Assembly: GCF_000828085.3 (NCBI RefSeq)
Contig: NZ_JXCA02000001.1
Location: forward strand, 669,576 to 733,575
Source: Scytonema tolypothrichoides VB-61278
GTDB taxonomy: Bacteria; Cyanobacteriota; Cyanobacteriia; Cyanobacteriales; Nostocaceae
Direction: 5' to 3'
Length of the DNA: 64,000 bases
Numbering within the stretch: position 1 is the first letter of the stretch; every line of letters begins with the position of its first letter. Of the stretch, positions 46,867 to 57,380 are shown piece by piece. The notes beneath the pieces were generated by a model. That model saw only the letters and a list, made by a program, of their open reading frames with translations, was not told the origin of the DNA and did no database searches. The translations under genes were made by a program, and so were the position numbers.

Positions 46867-48420
46867 ATGAATAAACGTCAAAGTATAGTACAAAAGTTTT
46901 CCACATTTCTTAGCCTTTTAGGTGCAAGAAAAAGTCTCATACACAAATGGATAACAGAATCGGAATTGGAACGTAATATCAAACAACAAGTGCAAACACA
47001 TCCAAAAAAGACAGCAGAATTCTGGGCACTTTACTTTTTAAGTATTTTACAAAGTAAATCCCAGGAAGAGGAGAAAAGTGGAGATATCGGGAAACAGAAA
47101 AACAATAGATATTTTCTTGATACATTATCCTCTATACATTATCCAGTCACTACTCAATATTCATTTACCAGCCAGCATTTAAAAGCAGAAAAGCATCTGT
47201 CAGCCTACTTACAAGAAGCATGTTATCAGGCGGCAAAAAAGATACAAAAGCAATTTCAATCAATTCAATATAAATACTCATTAGAAGATTTGTTTCAAAT
47301 AGGTAATTTATTTGTTAGTCAACCAGCAAAACTCTTCCGTAGTTTTAAATTAGAATATCAAGACAGTAGCTTGGAAAGCTATGCAAAAACTGCTATTTAC
47401 CGCTTCATTGGCAATACAATTTATACTCAAGATGTAGAAGCGAAGCGAGAAAAGTTTTCTGATTATGGCTTGTTGAAGGATTTAAATAACAAAGAATTAA
47501 AAGAAGCCTTAGCATCAAAAGGAATAAACACTAGCCAACTTGATTCATACTGCTTAGCTAAACAATGTTTTAATGCAGTTTATCAACCTCAAAAAAGACA
47601 AAGTAGCCGTAGTTTCAAACCTCCTAGTCCGGAAGATTTAAGTCAAATTGCCTCCTGCTACAATCAGCGGCACAATCAGTTAAACTTGCCAACCATACTA
47701 GCTGACTCTAAGAAAATTCAAGAAATGCTATCAACCTGTATTCAGGCTGCGCGCGACTATCGTACTAAACGTGTTCTGACTTTAGAAAATGATGACATTA
47801 TTTCTGACCCCATGCCTACTCCTTGGGATATTGTCACCCAAACAGAAGAAAGAGAGCAAATAGAATCCTTAGTCTCCAAGATATTTACAACTATACCAGA
47901 GATTGGTCAAACAATGCTAAAACTTTGGCTGGGATTAAACTTAACTCAAGCTGAGATAGCAACAGTTTTAAAGCACAAGTATCCAGAATTACAAAAACAG
48001 TATCAAGTGGCTCGTCAGTTGGGAAAATATAGTAGAAATTTCTTAAAAGAATTTATTCAGAAGTGTCATCAACTAAATCCCGAAATCTCTTTAAATGATG
48101 ACAAAGATATAGAACTCATTCAAGAGTCGTTAGATGAATGTTTACAGTCATACTGTAAACGTCTATTATACGCCTATTTAGAGCAATTAACTCACCAATA
48201 CTACAGTGAAGACGAATTTTTAATATTGACTGATTTAATACACAATGAACAACCAGGATACGAGCAAACAAGTAAGTTAATAGAAAAAAAGCAAAGTTTT
48301 ATACAAGCTTTTGAAAAGCAACTAGAAAAAAATATGAATTTATCTCCTGAGTCTTTGAAATTTGTCAAGAGGAAAATAGCTGGTATTGTGGACGAATGGT
48401 TACAATCGTCAGTTAATTAA
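46867..48420 (+). CDS. Atypical sigma-70-like protein
   Basis: This 517-residue protein has a section at about 137-185 (YSLEDLFQIGNLFVSQPAKL..ESYAKTAIYRFIGNTIY) that resembles sigma region 2. A C-terminal helix-turn-helix near 350-395 (LWLGLNLTQAEIATVLKHKY) resembles sigma region 4. Between and after lie poorly conserved helical segments, and the N-terminus carries about 100 extra residues. Long, divergent sigma-like proteins of this kind are known from cyanobacteria near DUF1822 and CHAT genes. Whether it binds core RNA polymerase or directs a promoter set is unknown. The gap to the CHAT gene is 276 bp and AT-rich, so it may have its own promoter. Confidence 0.65.
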   Translation: MNKRQSIVQKFSTFLSLLGARKSLIHKWITESELERNIKQQVQTHPKKTAEFWALYFLSILQSKSQEEEKSGDIGKQKNNRYFLDTLSSIHYPVTTQYSFTSQHLKAEKHLSAYLQEACYQAAKKIQKQFQSIQYKYSLEDLFQIGNLFVSQPAKLFRSFKLEYQDSSLESYAKTAIYRFIGNTIYTQDVEAKREKFSDYGLLKDLNNKELKEALASKGINTSQLDSYCLAKQCFNAVYQPQKRQSSRSFKPPSPEDLSQIASCYNQRHNQLNLPTILADSKKIQEMLSTCIQAARDYRTKRVLTLENDDIISDPMPTPWDIVTQTEEREQIESLVSKIFTTIPEIGQTMLKLWLGLNLTQAEIATVLKHKYPELQKQYQVARQLGKYSRNFLKEFIQKCHQLNPEISLNDDKDIELIQESLDECLQSYCKRLLYAYLEQLTHQYYSEDEFLILTDLIHNEQPGYEQTSKLIEKKQSFIQAFEKQLEKNMNLSPESLKFVKRKIAGIVDEWLQSSVN

Positions 48421-48467
48421 ATTAGGGGGCAGCCTTACTAAACCCACACGCCCGTACAAATTGTCAA

Positions 48468-48513
48468 AGGGGCAAGCGTCACGCGAGAATGAAGCGTTGA
48501 CCCCTCATTTTTT
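48468..48513 (+). terminator. Likely intrinsic terminator after the sigma-like gene
   Basis: AGGGGCAAGCGT and AGCGTTGACCCCT form an imperfect stem, followed by CATTTTTT. It lies about 50 bp past the stop codon. Confidence 0.55.
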
Positions 48514-48575
48514 AGCTTGTTCCGACAGAAGCCCCACACTGTACCTGTACTCAGGGAGCGTGTAGGTAGTTCACC

Positions 48576-49406
48576 TTACCATCGCGTTGCTCCCTGACAG
48601 CGTGTCTTGGCAACGATCTGATCAAAATACCAGTTAATTCCGGAGGCTAGTGGGCTGTGGAGCCAACCTAGTAGCATCATCTTTGCTCCAGGAGTAATTG
48701 CAAACGATTTTCTCCTAATACCCCAGATAATTTCACGAGCTACGTCCTCAGCACTCCAGGTCTTAGCCGTATTAGTGATCATTTTGGTCTCAATAGGCTT
48801 CGTTTTGTTTTCCTCCTCAAGCTGTGGGGTGTCAGTATCGGGCGGATAGACAATTGAAATATGGATACCAGACAACTTAACCTCGCCGCGCAATGACTCT
48901 GCCAAGCCCCTTAGGGCAAACTTGCTAGGACTATATGGAGTGTAACCATAGATACCAATCAGCCCAGATCCGGAGGATATCAGCACAACGTGGCCCTGTC
49001 GCCGTTGCTCCATAACTGGCAGGACTGACTTGAGAGCGTAGAGTGAACCGAAGTAATTGATTGCCATCGTTCGTTCAAAAACCTCGATAGGAAGTTCCTG
49101 GAAGTAGCCAGGGTGGGCGATACCAGCAGAGGTAATCAACAAGTCAGGGGGGCCGATTTGATTCATAGCTGTATTGATTGCCTGCTCTACTTGAACCCGA
49201 TCTGCAACATTTGCCGAAATAGTAACAACGCGCTGATTCAGATGCGAACGTGCTGCCTCGATCTCAGTTTTTGCCGCCTCAAGCTTAGCTTGAGTGCGAC
49301 CAATAATTGAAATATGAGCGCCCTTGCTAGCTAACAGTTGTGCCGTCGCTTTACCGATGCCACTGGAGCCACCAGTAATAATTACATGCTGCTGCTTAAA
49401 ATCCAC
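48576..49406 (-). CDS. Short-chain dehydrogenase, 3-ketodihydrosphingosine reductase-like
   Basis: This 276-residue SDR has the NADP-binding TGGSSGIG at 11-18, NAG-equivalent TSAGIAHPG, catalytic Ser145, and Tyr158-x3-Lys162. The segment PPDTDTPQLEEENKTKP after the active site is characteristic of 3-ketodihydrosphingosine reductases (KDSR/FVT1), which reduce the keto group made by serine palmitoyltransferase. It is the last gene of the minus-strand lipid cluster, 67 bp after the Rieske gene, and fits the step after the alpha-oxoamine synthase. Substrate chain and head group are inferred. Confidence 0.85.
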   Translation of the reverse strand: MDFKQQHVIITGGSSGIGKATAQLLASKGAHISIIGRTQAKLEAAKTEIEAARSHLNQRVVTISANVADRVQVEQAINTAMNQIGPPDLLITSAGIAHPGYFQELPIEVFERTMAINYFGSLYALKSVLPVMEQRRQGHVVLISSGSGLIGIYGYTPYSPSKFALRGLAESLRGEVKLSGIHISIVYPPDTDTPQLEEENKTKPIETKMITNTAKTWSAEDVAREIIWGIRRKSFAITPGAKMMLLGWLHSPLASGINWYFDQIVAKTRCQGATRW

Positions 49407-49473
49407 TATTTCTCTCCTTATACAGCAAACGATTAGTCGGGTGTTCCTGCATATTTATCTCCATTGCGTATGC

Positions 49474-50493
49474 CTACTGCTGAACAGTAGCGTTTGTAAG
49501 TGCAGGCTGTTCTGAGTAGAACTGACTGACCCAACGCCAACATTGCTGAAGTGGTCCATCCCCTTCATAAATGAGAGGATGGCTGAGAGAAACTTTATGC
49601 TCTAAGATGGGAATGTCCTGTTCAAATGTTCTTGCCACATCCTGTCTAGCCATTGCTATTAAAACCTGCATGAAAGGTTGAGGTAAAACTTTTTTGACAC
49701 TGAAGAAAATATGAATATCAAGATACTCCTCGTCAATGGGTGTCCCTGTAAAAATAGTCAACAACCCCAAATTGAGATTCATCTTTGTCTGAATCGAGTA
49801 AAAGCTGACATCATATCCTGGTCCGTAGTAGGTAGTTGTGACGGAGCCGTCCGGATCTGACATAAACATTCCAGCAGCTAAAGAAGAGAGGTTATATTTT
49901 TGGGACATACGGTTGATAAAAATCGAACCATTCATCTCGACACCATCGGTTTTAGCAGCCTTAAAGGTTTGAGTGTGTACGTTTGACAAGTGGGCAAGAT
50001 CCACACTGTTCTCCAGATAATGCAGGATGTTCGTTCGCACTTTCCAGCGATGAACTAAGCGCAAGGGAGTCCATGTTTCCCATATAGATTCCGGCAGGTC
50101 TGGAATTTCCCAATGAGGAGGTTCTCCCTGAGCATGGTAATACATTAGAATCAGCCCGTTGACTTCACGAACTGGCCAGCTTTGAATCTGCACTTTGGAC
50201 GGCAGCTTGCTGGCGTAGGGCACCTTAACACACTGACCATCAACGTTCCACAGCCAGCCGTGATAAGGACATCGGATAGTTTCGCCTTCAATTCTTCCGC
50301 CATAACCAAGGTGAGCTCCCAAGTGGGGGCAGTGGGCATCGAGAATATGTGGTATTCCCTCTTCGTCGCGGAATAGCACAAAGTCTTTTCCAAAGTAGTG
50401 AAGTGGTATGACGCCTCGTGGAAGAAGGTCTTCGCTGGAGGCAACACCGAACCAGCTGTTGGGAAAGGTTGAATACAGGTGACGTTGGTTCAT
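49474..50493 (-). CDS. Rieske [2Fe-2S] non-heme iron oxygenase
   Basis: From the ATG at 50493 (MNQRHLYSTFP) the protein has 339 residues. The Rieske centre is C55-P-H57 ... C75-PY-H78 (CPHLGAH, CPYHGW). The mononuclear iron site is in LENSVDLAHLSNVH (Asp165, His168, His173). Its compact alpha-only type resembles KshA and cholesterol 7-desaturase-like oxygenases that act on lipids. It lies 13 bp after the oxoamine synthase gene, so a hydroxylation or desaturation of the amino-lipid is likely. A ferredoxin/reductase partner is not encoded nearby. A longer in-frame upstream extension overlaps the synthase gene and was rejected. Confidence 0.9.
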   Translation of the reverse strand: MNQRHLYSTFPNSWFGVASSEDLLPRGVIPLHYFGKDFVLFRDEEGIPHILDAHCPHLGAHLGYGGRIEGETIRCPYHGWLWNVDGQCVKVPYASKLPSKVQIQSWPVREVNGLILMYYHAQGEPPHWEIPDLPESIWETWTPLRLVHRWKVRTNILHYLENSVDLAHLSNVHTQTFKAAKTDGVEMNGSIFINRMSQKYNLSSLAAGMFMSDPDGSVTTTYYGPGYDVSFYSIQTKMNLNLGLLTIFTGTPIDEEYLDIHIFFSVKKVLPQPFMQVLIAMARQDVARTFEQDIPILEHKVSLSHPLIYEGDGPLQQCWRWVSQFYSEQPALTNATVQQ

Positions 50494-50506
50494 AATTTTG
50501 AACTTT

Positions 50507-52030
<1,524 letters not shown>

Positions 52031-52192
52031 TTTCCAAAATTTGGAGATCTATTTTTATTGGAAGTTCCGTGGTTCAGTTCCACATTAAATCCAAGCTAGA
52101 ATCGCATTAGGGTTGTTGACACCAAGGGTAAAGTCTTACTAAGAAAGTTCTTGATGCGAATAATTCTATTGCGATCTTAATTTTTCCACTTA

Positions 52193-53074
52193 TTATTGAC
52201 GGAGGTTGTCCAACCTATGCATCACAATGCGTGAGAGGTTTGTTGCTCCGGAGTGGAAACCAATCATAGAAAAGCTCAGATATTTTTCATATCTGGCAAC
52301 TACCTCTTCCCCCACCATATCAACCGCTGCTGTACGGTTTGCCTTCAGATTTTTGAGCCATCCCTTGAGCGTGCGTACGTAATGTTCGCGGTCATTGCGA
52401 AGAGCTACAATCTCAAAAAGTCTATCACTTGCCTTAGCAATATCCGACAGGCGAGGTAAATCTGATTCTGGAAAAATTTCCTCGGCAAAAAACTGGCTCA
52501 AATCTTCTTTGGTGGAGTTCTCGTATACAATTGTTTGAATCGACATCCAGCCTCCCGGCTTCAACCATGAATGGCAACCGGAGAAGAACGCACGATAGGC
52601 TTCTATTTTCTCTTCATCAGAAACCTCTGACTTAGCAAAGTGTTCAAACGCTCCTATGGAAATAATCCCATCGTAGGGTTCCCTGGGAATGTGTTCAGAC
52701 CAGCTTTCCAAATAAACCTCGATTTTTGGATGGTTAAATCCTGAGATAAAATCCGCCTGAGCCTTACTCAAAGTTATTCCCACACCAGTCTCAACACCAT
52801 GAACTTCTACAAGACGCCTCAATAGTGACCCCCAACCACAGCCTACATCCAAAACTCGTTTAGTGCCTTTTACCCTTGCCTGAGTGATATGGAAATCAAG
52901 TTTTCGTATTTGTGCTATTTCGTGGGCATCATATCCTTCATTTTCTTCCCAAAGCGCACAGGAGTAATTTAAAGTGGGATCGAGCCAAAGACGATAAAAA
53001 TCGTTGCCGATATCATAGTGATGTTGGATTGCTTGAGACGAAGCACCATGATTTTGAGTTTTAACTGTACCCAT
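52193..53074 (-). CDS. Cyclopropane-fatty-acid-synthase-like SAM methyltransferase
   Basis: The 293-residue protein has the CFA/CmaA signature IQHHYDIGNDFYRLWLD and NYSCALW near the N-terminus, and the SAM loop VLDVGCGWGS at 74-83. EHFAKSE, LKPGGWMSIQTIVY and a C-terminal SMIGFHSGATNLSRIVM tail are also typical. Such enzymes methylate or cyclopropanate a double bond in a lipid acyl chain, which would fit a chain first unsaturated by the nearby desaturase. N- or C-methylation of the amino-lipid is an alternative. It is 73 bp after the ACP gene. Confidence 0.88.
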   Translation of the reverse strand: MGTVKTQNHGASSQAIQHHYDIGNDFYRLWLDPTLNYSCALWEENEGYDAHEIAQIRKLDFHITQARVKGTKRVLDVGCGWGSLLRRLVEVHGVETGVGITLSKAQADFISGFNHPKIEVYLESWSEHIPREPYDGIISIGAFEHFAKSEVSDEEKIEAYRAFFSGCHSWLKPGGWMSIQTIVYENSTKEDLSQFFAEEIFPESDLPRLSDIAKASDRLFEIVALRNDREHYVRTLKGWLKNLKANRTAAVDMVGEEVVARYEKYLSFSMIGFHSGATNLSRIVMHRLDNLRQ

Positions 53075-53147
53075 GAAGCTCTACCTGCCAATAACTGATT
53101 GATTTATTTGATAGCTATTTCAGAAACCTGCTTATTTGGAAGAGAAT

Positions 53148-53495
53148 TTAGTTATGAAATGATTCTTCCAGCTTGTATTGTTCTGATAAATACTGAGCTA
53201 AAGTTTCAATTGTGGGGTAATCGTATACAAGAGTTGGCTCAATCTCAAATCCGAGCCAATCCTCCAGATCCCCAGTCATAGCTAATGCTGCGGAAGAATC
53301 AAGACCATAGCGATCAAAGAGAGTTTTTACATCTATCTGATCTGGCTCAATTTCAAGTTCTTCAGCTAGATACGAGACTAACCAGGCTTGAATCTTTGCT
53401 GCTGTAAGAGACTGTTTGAGTGCAGACTCATTTACATCACTATTATTTTCTGCTTTCTGAGAAAGCTCAGTAAGTTGACTATTTTGAATTTCCAT
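53148..53495 (-). CDS. Acyl carrier protein
   Basis: From the ATG at 53495 the product has 115 residues; a GGAG sits 9 bases before it, whereas the ATG at 53510 has no ribosome site. The core is a four-helix carrier with the phosphopantetheine serine S67 in RYGLDSSAALAM and the following GDLEDWLGFEIEPTLVYDYP, which resembles carrier domains of polyketide systems more than the FAS-type AcpP. The 30-residue N-terminal tail is disordered. It probably carries the acyl chain loaded by the FAAL for the desaturase and the oxoamine synthase. Confidence 0.9.
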   Translation of the reverse strand: MEIQNSQLTELSQKAENNSDVNESALKQSLTAAKIQAWLVSYLAEELEIEPDQIDVKTLFDRYGLDSSAALAMTGDLEDWLGFEIEPTLVYDYPTIETLAQYLSEQYKLEESFHN

Positions 53496-53543
53496 TTTTG
53501 ATAACTCCATAAATTGATACTTCTATGAATGTTGCAATTACCG

Positions 53544-54512
53544 CTAAATTGTCTTTTTGCCCTCAATCATCTCTGCTGTAGGAGTTTTAACTTGCCAGAC
53601 AAATCCGAGCTTTTCCAGAGCGTAAATTACCCAGTAACCTAAGTCAATTTGCCACCATTTCAGCCCAAATCTGGCAGAGTTAGGGAAACCATGATGGTTG
53701 TTGTGCCAAGATTCTCCTAAACTGGGAATAGCTAACCAAATATTATTTCTACTTTGCTCATGAGTATTAAAGGAACGGCTGCCATAAAGGTGAGTAATTG
53801 AGTTGATACTGTTTGTAACATGGTATGAAAGGAACAGGCGGACACATACCCCCCACAAGAATCCGGAGAGTAAACCCATAGCCGTTCCTGTCAGAATCCC
53901 TCCCAGAATGACAGGAATGGCAATCCCTAGGAAGATCCAAAGGTAGTAAAGCTGGTTAACTTTTGCAATCACAGGCTCTCGAAGAAGGTCTTTGGCAAAT
54001 AAGAAAGTGTTTGTAATTTCGTGACTAAATGTCCAGCCAATCTGGGCATGCCATAGACCTTGAATTCGACTAAGCTGTTGGTCTTCATTGCAATGGGGTG
54101 AATGAGGATCTCCAGGCTGATCGCTGTATTGATGGTGGCGTCGATGATTGCTGACCCAATAAATCAACGGACCTTGGCAAGCCATAGATCCAAGGATGCC
54201 GAGGACAACTCTTACAGCCGTATTCGTTTGGAAGGCGCAGTGTGCAAACAGCCGATGAAAACCTACAGTAATCCCAACAAGTGTCAAGGCATACATAGTC
54301 AGCAACAGTCCTACCTCTATTAGTCCAATGCCTAAGTGTGAGGCCATTAAAAGAGCAACTATCGAACCTAGTAAAGGAATTACGTTAATGGCTAAGGCAT
54401 GAAGTTGCTGTGCAGTTTTCGGGCGATCGCTGTTGATTGTTATTTTCTGCTTGCGTTGTGAACCTGTAACAGACTCGTCTTTTATTGTCCCATCCAATTG
54501 ATTTGCCTTCAT
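53544..54512 (-). CDS. Membrane fatty-acyl desaturase (acyl-ACP/CoA delta-9 type fold)
   Basis: The 322-residue protein has the three histidine boxes HRLFAH (86-91), HRRHH (123-127) and HNNHH (270-274), which bind the di-iron centre, and four hydrophobic spans (41-59, 64-85, about 187-215). It fits the DesC/JamB-type desaturase family. It lies between the FAAL and ACP genes, so its substrate is likely the ACP-bound chain; in the jamaicamide-type cassette the enzyme at this place makes a terminal alkyne. Whether it forms an alkene or alkyne here cannot be read. Confidence 0.9.
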   Translation of the reverse strand: MKANQLDGTIKDESVTGSQRKQKITINSDRPKTAQQLHALAINVIPLLGSIVALLMASHLGIGLIEVGLLLTMYALTLVGITVGFHRLFAHCAFQTNTAVRVVLGILGSMACQGPLIYWVSNHRRHHQYSDQPGDPHSPHCNEDQQLSRIQGLWHAQIGWTFSHEITNTFLFAKDLLREPVIAKVNQLYYLWIFLGIAIPVILGGILTGTAMGLLSGFLWGVCVRLFLSYHVTNSINSITHLYGSRSFNTHEQSRNNIWLAIPSLGESWHNNHHGFPNSARFGLKWWQIDLGYWVIYALEKLGFVWQVKTPTAEMIEGKKTI

Positions 54513-54593
54513 AGTTCTTAGTGCTTGAAAATCTTCAATAATTTTTCTGATTTTTTGTGTTGTGGTAATGATTGGTCTAAAATTTGATACTGA

Positions 54594-56441
54594 TTATTGT
54601 TGATAACTGTTTACCAGTTGCTGCAACATAGAATCGACTTCAGTCTTTAGATGCAGGAACTTAGCTTTGCATTGAGGATTTTCACTCCAATCCTCCACAA
54701 CATTCAAAGTTCCATTCAAAAACTCAGATCGGCAAGCATGACGTTGAATCTTACCACTTGAAGTCTTTGGTATACTCCCAGTTTTAACCAGTACCACAGC
54801 ATAAACCTGTAGCCCGTGTTCTGCCGTTACTGCTTGAGCGATATTTTTAACCACTTCATCCATATCAAAATTTCGTAAGTAATTGCGCTCGATTTCCTGA
54901 ATAATAACTAGCCGCTCTTTGCCTTCGACCTCTACCGCAAACGCTGCTCCACAGCCAGAGCGTAATGCCGGATGACTATTCTCTACGGTTCGTTCAATGT
55001 CTTGGGGATAATGGTTTTGTCCCCGAATAATAATCATGTCTTTGATACGCCCGGTGACGAACAACTCACCATTGTGTAAAAATCCTAAATCCCCTGTGCG
55101 TAAAAATGGTCCCTCACCTGTATCTGCCAGATAAGCATGGAAAGTCTGTTTTGTCTCCTCTAGTCGATTCCAATAGCCACCAGCGACACTCGGTCCTGAC
55201 ACCCAAATCTCTCCCACTTTGTCAGCAGGACACAAAGTTAAGGATTCGGGGTCAACTATTGCGATTTTTTGGTTCGATAAGTTATAACCGCAGCCTACGA
55301 TTGTCTGGGAGTCCTCCTCGCCCCGTGCTGCTACTATTCGTTTTTGCTCAAGAGCTGCTTTCGCAACCTGGCGAATAACGGGTGGAGCTTTTTTGAAACC
55401 CCCAGAAACAATCAAGGTCGTTTCAGCCATCCCGTAGCAGGGGTAAAATGCCTCCTTTCGGAAGCCACAATCAGCGAAAGTGCTGGCAAATTGCTCGATT
55501 GTCTGGGTACGGATAGGCTCAGCTCCAGTGAAAGCCACTTCCCAGCTACTCAGGTCAAGATTTACAAGCTGTTCAGGCTTAACCTTTTGCACACACAAGT
55601 CATAAGCAAAATTGGGTCCGCCGCTGGTTGTCGCTTTGTAACGGGAAATTACTTGTAGCCAACGCAAAGGTTTTTGGAGAAAGTTTATTGGCGACATAAG
55701 TGTCACTGGAAATCCACCGTAGAGGGGCTGTATAATTCCACCAATCAATCCCATATCGTGGTATGGTGGCAACCAAATTACACCTTGGCTACTGGGCGTA
55801 TGCTCGAAACATTTGTGGATCAAGTCCGAATTGTGCAGCAGATTCCCATGAGTGATCATCACTCCTTTTGGTGTTCCCGTCGAACCAGATGTGTATTGGA
55901 GAAAAGCTAGAGTGTCGCTGCTTACTGTCGTTTTCTGCCATTCCGACTCTAAGCTAGGGGTTATGTTATCCGTTGTTAGCCATTGCATAGCAGCTAATTC
56001 TGGATTTTCAGCAAATCGACCTTGTATGTCAGCCAAAAGTGATGTAGTTGTCAGGGACAGCATTCCCTGAGCATCTGCGACAATCGCCCGAAGCCTAGAC
56101 ATATTCTGATTACGCCGGGGGGGATAAGCAGGAACAGCTACAACCCCAGCATATAAGCACCCGAAAAAGGCAGCAATGTATTCTATACCTGGAGCGTAGA
56201 GTAGTAGTGCCCGCTCACCTTTAGCATTTAAGCTTTGCAGGTATGCGGCGATCGCCCTAGCTCGCTGCTCTAACTCTTGATAAGTTATACTTATTTCTTC
56301 CGCTTCTCCATCTACAAGAAAAGTATAAGCGGTTTGGTTGGGTTGACAGGTAGCTCTATAACAGAGTAGGTCAACTAACGTCGAAAAATCAAGTAGAGTA
56401 TCTGGCAACTCAGATAAATAATTTGTCATGCCATTCTCCAT
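54594..56441 (-). CDS. Fatty acyl-AMP ligase (FAAL)
   Basis: The 615-residue adenylate-forming enzyme has the P-loop YTSGSTGTPKG (183-193), GVIWLPPYHDMGLIGG, YGMAETTL and FLRTGDLGFLHNGELFVTGRIKD. The PAYPPRR start of the acyl pocket and HDMGLIGG are typical of FAALs, and the C-terminal domain has SIPKTSSGKIQRHACR. FAALs activate a free fatty acid as acyl-AMP and pass it to a carrier protein rather than to CoA. It is the first gene of the minus-strand cluster, so it would supply the starter chain. The start is either 56441 or the Met four codons on. Confidence 0.93.
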   Translation of the reverse strand: MENGMTNYLSELPDTLLDFSTLVDLLCYRATCQPNQTAYTFLVDGEAEEISITYQELEQRARAIAAYLQSLNAKGERALLLYAPGIEYIAAFFGCLYAGVVAVPAYPPRRNQNMSRLRAIVADAQGMLSLTTTSLLADIQGRFAENPELAAMQWLTTDNITPSLESEWQKTTVSSDTLAFLQYTSGSTGTPKGVMITHGNLLHNSDLIHKCFEHTPSSQGVIWLPPYHDMGLIGGIIQPLYGGFPVTLMSPINFLQKPLRWLQVISRYKATTSGGPNFAYDLCVQKVKPEQLVNLDLSSWEVAFTGAEPIRTQTIEQFASTFADCGFRKEAFYPCYGMAETTLIVSGGFKKAPPVIRQVAKAALEQKRIVAARGEEDSQTIVGCGYNLSNQKIAIVDPESLTLCPADKVGEIWVSGPSVAGGYWNRLEETKQTFHAYLADTGEGPFLRTGDLGFLHNGELFVTGRIKDMIIIRGQNHYPQDIERTVENSHPALRSGCGAAFAVEVEGKERLVIIQEIERNYLRNFDMDEVVKNIAQAVTAEHGLQVYAVVLVKTGSIPKTSSGKIQRHACRSEFLNGTLNVVEDWSENPQCKAKFLHLKTEVDSMLQQLVNSYQQ

Positions 56442-57380
56442 TCATCGGAACTGTGTATAAATATAGACATTACCAACTCAAGAGTTAATTCTCGATTACG
56501 TGGCTTCTTGCATGGAGTCGTCATTGTCCTTTGAACAGAGCAAATGAATATTGTCATTCACAAGACTCTGTTCTCAATAGAGTCTCTAAAAAATGCTTTT
56601 TGACTTCAAACTGAGTTTTACTTTTGACTTAATTTGTATAAGTAAGCAAAAGACCTTCAGTAATAAATCTGATTTTCTCGTTAAATACATAAATCAGACT
56701 TTTCGTCAATTACCTATGCACCAAATTTAGATGCGTTTGCCCCTGCTATGAGTCATTTTGTGTTCTCTAAAATCGGTATATGATGTTCTACTTATTTAGT
56801 GGGTGAAAGCTTGACTCATTTATGCACTCACCAAGTAATTAACAGCCCAAAAAAGTCAGAGAAAATATCCCAAATGCTCGTTGAAGTTTTTAATTTAATT
56901 ACACATCTGTCAAAAGACGGAAAGTAAACACAAAAATTTTAGTCCTTTAGCTATAATTTTCTTACAATCTCCCCTTCACGCTCACTTACTCAAACAGGAG
57001 CCCCATCCATAAATGTCTATATTTTGAATCCACGCTCTGGGAGCTTTCTCGGGCGCTTATTGACTTTGGCAACAAACCCGACTCCTCAAGCGCCCGATGC
57101 GTGCATTTTCGGCAATTTTGAGCAGGATTTACCCAACCCTGAAGCCAGTCGTACCACATCTGCTATTGCTTGCTGATGTTTGCTAATACTTTCAGCAACT
57201 TATTTCAATACATTAGCGTGTCGTGCTATTCTACAAGTCGTGGGATAGCCGCCTCCTGTGCAGATTTCAGTATCGCAGTGTGCAGTACAACACTCCTCGG
57301 TTTTTAAATACGACTGCACAAAGCGATCGCTCATGACTAGCAGTTAAACACCCAAGGCAGATAAGGAAACAAAGCGATAA
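56442..57380. other. Region upstream of the lipid cluster, mostly non-coding
   Basis: The 56442-56990 part is AT-rich and shows no gene; the promoter of the FAAL operon should be here. A decayed coding remnant occupies about 57000-57334 (separate entry). Confidence 0.5.
57000..57334 (-). pseudogene. Cys-rich small ORF followed by in-frame continuation past a stop (unknown family)
   Basis: The minus strand from ATG 57334 reads MSDRFVQSYLKTEECCTAHC, then DTEICTGGGYPTTCRIARHANVLK and a TAA at 57202-57200. The same frame continues VAESISKHQQAIADVVRLASGLGKSCSKLPKM, then another stop. The joined text has a protein-like pattern: two Cys-Cys/Cys pairs, then an amphipathic helix. It looks like a gene interrupted by nonsense changes. 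I do not recognise the family. Confidence 0.4.
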
